From Methylococcaceae bacterium (lineage in GTDB: Bacteria; Pseudomonadota; Gammaproteobacteria; Methylococcales; Methylomonadaceae), in the NCBI GenBank assembly GCA_029937975.1, contig JAPYOW010000010.1, positions 1-53,081 of the forward strand: a stretch of DNA of 53,081 nucleotides. Direction: 5' to 3'. Of the stretch, positions 45,986 to 53,081 are shown piece after piece (within the stretch, counting starts at the first letter, position 1; each line of letters opens with the position of its first letter). The position numbers and the translations under genes are program-made. The notes under the pieces are model-generated. The model was not told the origin of the DNA and ran no database searches. It saw nothing but the letters and a program-made list of their open reading frames with translations.

Positions 45986-46641
45986 GTTATCCCTCTTGCA
46001 ATCGTTAACTTCTTATTCTTCATCTCTATTGCTTTTTTCTTGCAGTAAATACCATGATATACCCCTGTAGACCTGTCTGCATATCCCCTGATTAGGTGGT
46101 TTTTTAAGTCAAAGTTAATGAATAATAAGGAGTTACAGGCAATCTGGGCATTTAAGACCAGACTAATCCCCTTGTTTTAATGATTCTAAGTCTTACTGTG
46201 ACAAAACTTGACTCTATCGGTTTACTGATCCAAATATATTGCCAATGCTGGAAAATCAGAGAAATGGAGCGCTAGCGGAATGATGATTTCTAGTCCGCGG
46301 TAGGCCTCAGGGAAATTTGCCAACCCAATCTGTGAATCAATTTCATTATTTAGCCAAAGAACTAATCCCTTTTAACATTCTCAAAGTAAGTAAAAGCAAT
46401 AAAGTGCCTGACTTAATTATAGGTAGGCAGAGACAAGAGCATGGTCAACAGCCCCACACATGGCTCCTATAGGTATCTACAGGTACCGATTAACTTTAGA
46501 GTCTCGCTTTGTCCAGAAAATATGGCGCTGTGTGAGTGCGGCACTTGTTAAACATAAAAAACTGGCTTATTTTTTTACAGACGTAGCGTGGTTAATTTAT
46601 TATGATAACAACAAGCCAATAATTTATAGATGTGTTTAAAA
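45986..46641. other. Intergenic stretch, possibly with decayed coding sequence
   Basis: No gene with a ribosome binding site was found. A plus-strand frame at about 46320-46450 reads protein-like (HYLAKELIPFNILKVSKSN) but has no start and ends abruptly, so it may be a fragment of a lost gene. Confidence 0.35.
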
Positions 46642-47067
46642 ATGATAAAAAACCTGAAATTAATACTCTTCATATTATCGCTTTTTATCTTGCCAGCCTG
46701 CGCGACTCTTGAGGAAATGGATGAAGGATTAAACGCATTAATTGGCCAGGATTACCATACCGCTTTTAATATTTTAGGCTACCCATCCGATGTGAAAAAG
46801 TTTGATGATACTACCCTTTACATTTGGACCAACAATAGCGCTGACCTAGTCTCTGTGCCACAAAAATCGTTTAACAGAGGTGATGCAAATGATAAATTTT
46901 ATAAGGGCAACTCAACTTCTAATAAACATAACCTGCCCTACCAATGTATCGTTCAGTTAGCCGTTGCTCCGGATGGTAAAATTATCCGCTATCATACCCG
47001 GGGCGTCCTAACTGCATGCCGGATTTATCTTGCTCAGTTGAATGCTTATCTGGCTAGACCGATCTAA
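46642..47067 (+). CDS. Putative lipoprotein (141 aa)
   Basis: The product begins MIKNLKLILFILSLFILPAC, a lipoprotein signal with lipobox LPAC. A mature domain of about 120 residues follows, starting ATLEEMDEGLNALIGQDYHTAF. The stretch LGYPSDVKKFDDTTLYIWTNN resembles the start of small periplasmic SmpA/OmlA-like domains in which a short sequence precedes a beta sheet; two Cys in the second half (YQCIVQLAV, LTACRIY) may form a disulfide. An ATG four codons earlier (46630) is possible; neither start has a clear ribosome binding site. Function unknown. Confidence 0.65.
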   Translation: MIKNLKLILFILSLFILPACATLEEMDEGLNALIGQDYHTAFNILGYPSDVKKFDDTTLYIWTNNSADLVSVPQKSFNRGDANDKFYKGNSTSNKHNLPYQCIVQLAVAPDGKIIRYHTRGVLTACRIYLAQLNAYLARPI

Positions 47068-47370
47068 ATGCATCGTCCCGGTTATGAAGATGAGATATTA
47101 ACATCTGCCCCGCATAATGATAAAAGTGGTGTGTTTATCATTTAAATGGCTTTTCCCCTTGAGAATATTGCATCGAAGCTTCACCCCGTCCCTGCGGTTT
47201 TTGCTTTCACTGTAATTTTTAACCTGTTCGCTTGTCGGCAAGGGTACAGCGGTTTTATCTACTGCACTGGTATAGGCAAGATCTGAAACTGACGACGCTC
47301 TTGAACGCTATTGCTTGCTTTGTGTCTGGCTAATGACAGTGTGCAGGGTAAATCATTGAATGGGGTATTT
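47068..47370. other. Intergenic stretch without a supported gene
   Basis: No frame with motifs or a ribosome binding site was seen on either strand. Confidence 0.4.
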
Positions 47371-48192
47371 TCATAACTCCGTAAAGTCACGCAGATGATT
47401 TAATTCATCAGGTAAAGATTGCATAGCATTACCCGTTAAATTAAGGTTCCTTAAAGCCGTTAGTTTAGTAAACGATAGGGGTAATTTTACCAATTGATTA
47501 TCAACCACACTTAAACTCATTAACTGATTTAAATTACCTATAGATTCCGGAAGTTCGGTGAGTTGATTGCACCACAGAGATAACTCAGTTAACTGCGTCA
47601 AATCACCTATAAAGGCTGGAAGTTCGGTGAGTTGATTACTGCCTAGCGATAATTCAATTAACTGCGTTAAATTTCCTATAAATTCTGGAAGCTCGGTCAG
47701 CTGATTCCAGCCTAAAAACAGCTCGGTTAAATGACTTAATTGGCCGATACACGCGGGGATTTCCTTAAACTGGTTTTTCCACAAGGATAACACCGATAAC
47801 TGTTGTAAATTAACCATCGACTCGGGAAGTGTGGTCAGCTTATTCCGTCCTAAGGACAGATCCGTCAACTGCTCGAGATTACCGATAGACTCAGGCAGTG
47901 CTATCAGTTGATTATCCATTAAATATAGCGTGGTCAAGCGACTTAACTGCCCCATAGACTCTGGTAGCTCTGTCAGCTGGTTTTTATCAAGATCCAGTAA
48001 CGTCAATTGCCTCAAGTACCCTATAGATTCAGGAATTTCTGTGAGCTTACATCGCCGCAGGGATAAGTGAGTCAAGGCCAGAAGTTCAACCTTGTTACGC
48101 GGAAACAGTGCATGACTAATCTCATTTTTATCGGCCCAGACAATCAACGCATCTAACGCTGCATCTTCTTTAAGCGGTGAATCAGACATCAT
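47371..48192 (-). CDS. Leucine-rich repeat protein
   Basis: From the ATG at 48190-48192 the product is 273 residues. A short helical N-terminus (SDSPLKEDAALDALIVWADKN) precedes ten leucine-rich repeats of exactly 23 residues with the pattern LTxLxLxxNQLTxLPESIGNLxQ, then a short cap. This is the bacterial LRR form often described in intracellular or effector-like proteins, and it serves protein binding. No signal peptide, kinase or GTPase (Roc) domain is attached. An ATG 30 codons upstream extends the frame, but that segment looks non-coding. The near-identical repeats suggest recent expansion and allow repeat-number change. Confidence 0.82.
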   Translation of the reverse strand: MMSDSPLKEDAALDALIVWADKNEISHALFPRNKVELLALTHLSLRRCKLTEIPESIGYLRQLTLLDLDKNQLTELPESMGQLSRLTTLYLMDNQLIALPESIGNLEQLTDLSLGRNKLTTLPESMVNLQQLSVLSLWKNQFKEIPACIGQLSHLTELFLGWNQLTELPEFIGNLTQLIELSLGSNQLTELPAFIGDLTQLTELSLWCNQLTELPESIGNLNQLMSLSVVDNQLVKLPLSFTKLTALRNLNLTGNAMQSLPDELNHLRDFTEL

Positions 48193-48372
48193 AAATTTCT
48201 TTCTTTTTGCAGGTATCGAATGAAGGGGCCGGCTTAAGATCCGGATAAAAAACGGCTCAGCAGAGGTGCTGGATTCTAACATAAATAGACCCGCATCGGC
48301 CTATCTCCTGATTTCTTGCTATGGATGTCGGGCTTGAACATAAGCGATAATCATCTCGGCAAAAGCCCCATG

Positions 48373-48708
48373 CTATGGAACGGCATTCTTCATATGCAAG
48401 GCCAGCCAAATTGCATCAGCAGAACATTGCTCGACACGATGTTTATGATGCGCGGCAATTGTTAAAAAATCACCTGCATTCAAAGTGAGCAATCCCCCCG
48501 GATCCATGCGTAAAACAGCGGTTCCTTTTACCAGCATCACCCATTCATCATGCGTCTGGTCATACCACTGACCTGTCGCTGTCGCCTGCCCATAAGAAAC
48601 AATTTTTTCCAACTCCAGAGCTTTCGATGACACCAGGCAATAAGACTTTTCAAGCCCCTCATTATCGGGCATTGGTTGACACATATTCGATACACTAGGC
48701 AAGTTCAT
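48373..48708 (-). CDS. Cupin-domain protein
   Basis: The 111-residue protein starts at the ATG 48706-48708, fixed by GGGGAGGGG just upstream; the frame to 48768 is not favoured. Cupin motif 1 is THDEWVMLVKGTAVLRMD (about 52-69) and motif 2 is LNAGDFLTIAAHHKHRVEQC (about 75-94), with His residues that can bind one metal. The first motif has only one His followed by Glu. Proteins of this kind are small single-domain cupins of unknown substrate, some acting as isomerases or dioxygenases. Confidence 0.8.
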   Translation of the reverse strand: MNLPSVSNMCQPMPDNEGLEKSYCLVSSKALELEKIVSYGQATATGQWYDQTHDEWVMLVKGTAVLRMDPGGLLTLNAGDFLTIAAHHKHRVEQCSADAIWLALHMKNAVP

Positions 48709-49185
48709 CTTCCCCTCCCCTTCTTTAAACATAAATAATCCAACAGTCAGAAATACGCGGTTTGTCATACCTGTATATTATAAGGTGTTAGTCCATGCTC
48801 ATGCGTTATAGCACCTGGATATCCGGCAGTATTAGCTCTGGCCTGAATATCAACGGCTTATCCTGCCTCATGCCACATTGCTGACACCTTATCTTGATCA
48901 CTCATGCATTCTTCGCCGGGTTTTACCATCATTGCGAATCGGGCGTGCAGAGCCCCCGACTGTTTAACCTCAGCATTATTAACTACTCCGGTGAAGCTAT
49001 CGTTATATAACTGTGTTGCTTGCAAGGCTTTTTTTAATTTTGCTGTGAGTATCGAGTAAACCATACCGGGGTTGTTGCAGGCTATAATTACCCGATGGAG
49101 GCGATGTCATAGATTTACTTTTCAGTATGAATGCCAGATAACTGAGGTTTATCGTCTGACACGCTGCTGAATCGATAGCCATAGG
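48709..49185. other. Intergenic stretch with one doubtful frame
   Basis: A 68-codon minus-strand frame (48858-49064) has acceptable composition (GALHARFAMMVKPGEECMSD) but no ribosome binding site and no known motif, so I do not call it a gene. Nothing else was found. Confidence 0.35.
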
Positions 49186-52100
49186 CTATTCATGCATCGG
49201 CTTGCGGGGTGCATTGAGCGGGTCGGCACCTATCATACCGGTGATCTGTTCTACATAGTCTGAACGCGACACTCTTTCCAACTCTTGTTTAGCAAGTATT
49301 AAACGTTCATCAATTTTTAACCGGAGCACTTCATCTGCATAATGCTCTAACTGACAAAAGTGTTGCAGACTGTTCACGTGTTTCTGCCACAAGGCAATAT
49401 CCCGCGTTTGCTGAATCTGTAAACGCTCAAGATACCAGTCAGAGGCTAATAAGCTCTCTTTACTAAACAGTGTCCTAATAGTGGGATCTTGTATGCCTTT
49501 ACCTTGGTAACTGCCTGTTGCCATGATATGCAATAGAGCCTGTAGTGGAGGACAAGCAACGTTGACACTGCCATCATCCAGGTATTGCTGTGCGACTCTT
49601 TGTTGTGTTTCAACAATATTATGAATACCATCCACATAATCTGTTAAATTCTGTGTCTCGGGTTTTAAAATCTCTTCTGTGAAAACTGCACTGGGGTTAT
49701 CAAAAATTTTACCCATGAATTCATGCACAAAGCGTTCGTTAATTCTAAAGCCTAAACGGCTGGCCAGAACTTTTTTGCCTGCATGTTCAAAATCTTCCAA
49801 TGCTTCCATATAACCATTTTCAATCAGAAAACCGGCATCTCTTTGTTGGGCCGTTAATCGTGTCCAGATTTCTGGAATTAATAAACTAATGTCATGATCA
49901 ACACGAACATTGGAACCTATATGCCCTGCAGAACTGGAAAAACCGGAATAGCCTGTCAAAATATAAGAAACCAGGGCATTATTTAAATCCGATGTGGCTG
50001 TCAAGGCATTGAAAGGGCCTTTTGTTAACGCACCTTCACTGCCAGCACCGGTGGTTGATGGGGATTTCCCAGTCAGCGAGCTGATAAAATCCATAAATAA
50101 TTCGGGCAGATGCTGGTAATGAATGGGATTATAAACAGCCAAGGCACGAATGCCTGCTTCCGGAGGATTGTTTCTACGCCCGGCTAATACCGCATCAACC
50201 GGATGAGATACCAATCCATCTAACGGTATTTTACGATGAAAACGCACCCCTATATCGGCAATATATTTTCGAACAGGCTTCACCAAATCAGCACGTGTTT
50301 CTAGATAACGTGGATTTTTAGTCGGTTTTCCATCAACAATACGCGGGTGCGCTGAAGATACCACGAAGCCAGTCTTATCTTCATAAGCGTTATTTAATAA
50401 TTTACGCATAGGCGCGGTAAATTTAGACATGGTTAACATGTCTTCCACAATTATCGCTAATTTTTCTTTATTTAAAGGTTCGTAATTCGCTATAAAGTTT
50501 CCAGGTGCAGACATATGCATTTCGGCCTGATGGTCATAACCTGGAAAAATGGCATCATCCGGTCGTTGAAACAGTCTATATTCACAATTACTCACTAACT
50601 TAACACTTTCAAATTTTTCATCCCTCATGTGATAACCATTCACTAACGATGAAGGAACAACCACGGAAGCCGTTATATCATCTTCCATCTGTATCTTTTC
50701 TGCGGCATGAAAGTCCTGCCTGACTTTAAATGTACGCCAGCCCCCCTGCTCATTAAAACCAACCCGCAAGAAGGTGGCAATAATCTCTCTGTCTTCAAAT
50801 TTTAAATTATGGCCAGACGAACCATCAACTATATCGACAGAAAAATTATCACGCCAATGATCACCCCATTGTGGCTGATAAAATCGCTTAATCAGTAACA
50901 CCAATGCTCTGATATAGGGAGGTATATCCTTCAGCCATTGATTAAATTCCTTTTTATAGTTATCTGTGGGGGTTAATAATTTAATAACAGAGCCTAAACT
51001 TCTCTCCGCACTTAATATTTTACGACTTGGCAGTCTGTCTTCAGTATTTAATCCGGTAATAAAACGCTCAGTATAATCTTTATCAAAAATAGCTTGAACT
51101 CGGTCCAGATCTTCCTTCAGATCATTGATAAACAAGGTTTTATAGATCACTGCATCATTAATGGGTTTTGATATTTCCGATTTCCCACCGCCCGATACTG
51201 TGCTGGGTTTATGACAAAAAGTCCCTTCTGCCCAGGTACCGATTATGCGCCATGAAGGGGCAATAGGATGCTTCACAAACTCCAGTTTATATCCATTCGG
51301 TTTAATATAGGTTTTTCCGGGCTGCAAACGTAATGTGCTGTATTTTTTATCATGACCCCAGCTCATTTTCTCTGTTTCCCAGGAGATAGTTTGGGTATTA
51401 ACCGCCATTGTAATATTTTGTGGCAGGTAGATTATCTCAGGATATTTTTTATCAATCCCATAGCCTTCAGGCATGATATGCATAATCTCGCCATATGCCT
51501 GAACTAATTCATGAAAACTATAAGCACTATCTCGGCTGGCACTATCGGCACCATACTCATTACCATGAATAACACTTCTAAAGGCCAAGGCACCTCCGGC
51601 GTGTTCTTCTTCAGCAAAACCATATAGATTAGCCGCATAACCAATCTGGGTTTTGACTTCTTTCTTACAATAACCAAAATAATTATCAGCCAGCAAGGTA
51701 ATGATAACGCCTGATCCATCTCTGGCAGTTAATTTAAATGCCTGGCCATTATTGTATAATTCGTCTGATTCCTGCCAGCACATACCTTCTGCACGTTGCC
51801 GTTCACTGGCATCATCCCAGTGCGGTAAGCCCACTTGTTTTTTTGTGAGTTTAACCAGGTGGGGGGCTAGAATCACACAGCCACTGTGTCCGGTCCAATG
51901 TTCTACATCTAACGCAGCATCAAATTCGGGTAAAGCCGGATTGCCACCATTGCCAAAAATACTTTCGACAAAATCCAGATTGCTGACTAAGGTACCGGGG
52001 GCAAAAAACCGGATCTCCATACTCTTTTGTTTGGTAATTCCGGGTATTTCAGGACAGACCGTGGGTCTTAACAGTAAAGATGTAAACATGTATGCAGCTA

Positions 52101-52686
52101 ATTCCTGGTTTTGTGTATACGGAATCAGCATCATGTCTTGAGGTGGGTTGAACGCTTGTTCTAACATGAAAGCGAATGCTTTCTTAGGTACTTCTTTTTT
52201 ATCACCGGGTACAGGCAGCCCCCCTGCCACAATATGAAAGGAACCTTCTGTGGTTCTACGATCAGTCGCAGGATTATGAAGCACGCCTTGTTTAATTCGA
52301 AAACTGGATACACAGTCTGAATAAAATTCATCCTTGCCCATAGGCAGGGATAATTCTCTGGCAATACCATGTCTGTCCAGTTCAAACGTTTGAGTGGGTA
52401 ATGACGGAATCGTATCGAGATTCAGGTCTGCTAAATAACGCTGAATAAAATCCTGAATTCTTTGGTCGGCGGGATAATGATGAGAAACCAGTTGTCTGCT
52501 TTTTTCTACAAAACTACGCAACATATCCTCTGCTGTCGACATAGATTGAACGGACTCACCTTGTAGATGAATGGGTTGCCCAGAAGATGCCAATTTAAGC
52601 GCAATGTATAAATTTAAATTCCGTTGCAGTAAAGCTGAATCCTGTTCTGAACTAAACAACCCTAGGGTTTTAGATACATCCACCAT
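49186..52686 (-). CDS. Very large protein resembling PPi-type phosphoenolpyruvate carboxykinase
   Basis: The 1166-residue cytosolic protein has no signal peptide, membrane segment or repeat. Its length fits the PPi-dependent PEP carboxykinases (about 1100-1190 residues), which are unlike the ATP and GTP enzymes in most of their sequence. Stretches I associate with that family are YFGYCKKEVKTQIGYAANL (about 342-360), EEHAGGALAF just after it, TGKSPSTTGAGSEGALTKG (about 868-886) and SNVRVDHDISLLIPEIW (about 925-941). The PPi enzyme interconverts PEP, CO2 and phosphate with oxaloacetate and PPi. It stands alone, with a palindrome and repeats upstream. The identification is from memory of family motifs; a conserved protein of unknown function is the alternative. 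Confidence 0.6.
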   Translation of the reverse strand: MVDVSKTLGLFSSEQDSALLQRNLNLYIALKLASSGQPIHLQGESVQSMSTAEDMLRSFVEKSRQLVSHHYPADQRIQDFIQRYLADLNLDTIPSLPTQTFELDRHGIARELSLPMGKDEFYSDCVSSFRIKQGVLHNPATDRRTTEGSFHIVAGGLPVPGDKKEVPKKAFAFMLEQAFNPPQDMMLIPYTQNQELAAYMFTSLLLRPTVCPEIPGITKQKSMEIRFFAPGTLVSNLDFVESIFGNGGNPALPEFDAALDVEHWTGHSGCVILAPHLVKLTKKQVGLPHWDDASERQRAEGMCWQESDELYNNGQAFKLTARDGSGVIITLLADNYFGYCKKEVKTQIGYAANLYGFAEEEHAGGALAFRSVIHGNEYGADSASRDSAYSFHELVQAYGEIMHIMPEGYGIDKKYPEIIYLPQNITMAVNTQTISWETEKMSWGHDKKYSTLRLQPGKTYIKPNGYKLEFVKHPIAPSWRIIGTWAEGTFCHKPSTVSGGGKSEISKPINDAVIYKTLFINDLKEDLDRVQAIFDKDYTERFITGLNTEDRLPSRKILSAERSLGSVIKLLTPTDNYKKEFNQWLKDIPPYIRALVLLIKRFYQPQWGDHWRDNFSVDIVDGSSGHNLKFEDREIIATFLRVGFNEQGGWRTFKVRQDFHAAEKIQMEDDITASVVVPSSLVNGYHMRDEKFESVKLVSNCEYRLFQRPDDAIFPGYDHQAEMHMSAPGNFIANYEPLNKEKLAIIVEDMLTMSKFTAPMRKLLNNAYEDKTGFVVSSAHPRIVDGKPTKNPRYLETRADLVKPVRKYIADIGVRFHRKIPLDGLVSHPVDAVLAGRRNNPPEAGIRALAVYNPIHYQHLPELFMDFISSLTGKSPSTTGAGSEGALTKGPFNALTATSDLNNALVSYILTGYSGFSSSAGHIGSNVRVDHDISLLIPEIWTRLTAQQRDAGFLIENGYMEALEDFEHAGKKVLASRLGFRINERFVHEFMGKIFDNPSAVFTEEILKPETQNLTDYVDGIHNIVETQQRVAQQYLDDGSVNVACPPLQALLHIMATGSYQGKGIQDPTIRTLFSKESLLASDWYLERLQIQQTRDIALWQKHVNSLQHFCQLEHYADEVLRLKIDERLILAKQELERVSRSDYVEQITGMIGADPLNAPRKPMHE

Positions 52687-52939
52687 TAATCACCAGTTTA
52701 AACATGGAAAAACAATTCAAGGAACACTTAAGATTCTAGCACATGCACTTAATATACATTAACAACAGGAGTATTATCCCTTGCCCCATCAAACTGTATT
52801 CCTTATATTCTGTGAGCCTGAACCCGGTTTTAAAAGCTCGTTAAACCACAACAATTACAGATTCAATATACTGTTTTATATGGTATTTTAACGATTTTGT
52901 AAAATCTTAGTAACTTTAACATCCAATTAATGTTCACCG

Positions 52940-52956
52940 ATACAATATCATTGTAT
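52940..52956. promoter_or_regulatory. Perfect 7-bp inverted repeat, possible operator
   Basis: ATACAATATCATTGTAT consists of ATACAAT and its complement ATTGTAT around a 3-base centre. The size and symmetry fit a binding site for a dimeric helix-turn-helix regulator. It lies about 255 bases upstream of the large gene. Confidence 0.45.
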
Positions 52957-52962
52957 ACAGAG

Positions 52963-53071
52963 TTTGTAACTTGTAACCACACAAACACATTAAAAAAAAC
53001 AATATGTTATGTTAAAAAATGTTTGTAGTTTGTAACTACTCTCACAACACCCTCACACCTTACTTTGTAAC
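52963..53071 (+). repeat. Direct repeats of TTTGTAAC
   Basis: TTTGTAAC occurs at 52963-52970, 53029-53036 and 53064-53071. Partial copies TTGTAAC (52971-52977) and TTTGTAG (53022-53028) directly follow or precede a full copy. Such closely spaced direct repeats can be regulator sites or iteron-like binding sites. Confidence 0.55.
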
Positions 53072-53081
53072 ATAAAAAATC

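Larger units (their letters stand above)
52687..53081. other. AT-rich region with palindrome and TTTGTAAC repeats
   Basis: No gene is seen to the window edge. The region is strikingly AT-rich and holds a 17-base palindrome and several copies of a TTTGTAAC word (separate entries), as expected for a control region of the large gene or of a gene beyond the window. Confidence 0.45.

Noticed and set aside
48858-49064. 68-codon minus-strand frame
   Set aside because: No ribosome binding site, no motif and no neighbour that supports it.

Overview
The window looks like chromosomal DNA of a moderately AT-rich gammaproteobacterium. The glutamate synthase, NirBD, NarK-like transporter plus PP2C/kinase pair, UbiH-type hydroxylase and octaheme cytochrome all read as gammaproteobacterial. 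An obligate C1 organism of the Methylococcales is my best guess, but no methane or methanol oxidation gene is present, so the order is inference. No tRNA, rRNA, CRISPR array or intact insertion sequence was seen.

Layout. (1) 1-8.9 kb is patchy: a 6-bp tandem repeat, small or decayed reading frames, an adenosine-kinase-like PfkB protein, a threonine aldolase, a DCC-family protein, an NfeD plus two SPFH gene block, an MBL-fold protein and a small membrane protein with an L7/L12-like domain. (2) 8.9-15 kb holds an orphan peptide-type ABC permease, then a minus-strand run: a TVP38-flavin disulfide reductase fusion, an ArsM-type arsenite methyltransferase and two overlapping glycosyltransferase genes of the kind found with arsenosugar synthesis. 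(3) 15-28 kb is a nitrogen oxyanion region. A PP2C/kinase fusion diverges from a plus-strand run of NarK-like transporter, octaheme HAO-family cytochrome, nine-heme cytochrome c fused to a membrane cytochrome b, and two tandem formate/nitrite channels. NirB, NirD and a PhzF-like protein converge on this run. A sigma-54 (-24/-12) promoter precedes narK, another precedes nirB, and a consensus-quality NtrC site lies upstream of nirB. (4) 28-44 kb carries a UbiH-family hydroxylase, canonical gltB-gltD, and a second, oversized GltB-like gene followed 9 bp later by a CysJ-like diflavin reductase. (5) 44-53 kb holds a pterin dehydratase, transposon debris, small lipoproteins, an LRR protein, a cupin and a very large protein that resembles PPi-type PEP carboxykinase.

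How it works together. Nitrate and nitrite would enter through NarK and the FNT channels. NirBD would reduce nitrite to ammonium in the cytoplasm and GltBD would take the nitrogen into glutamate. The two multiheme cytochromes add a periplasmic, quinone-linked route acting on nitrite, hydroxylamine or another N compound, placed behind a nitrogen-type (sigma-54) promoter. The HAO-like/nonaheme-cytochrome b module and the GltB2/diflavin reductase pair are the two most interesting systems here.
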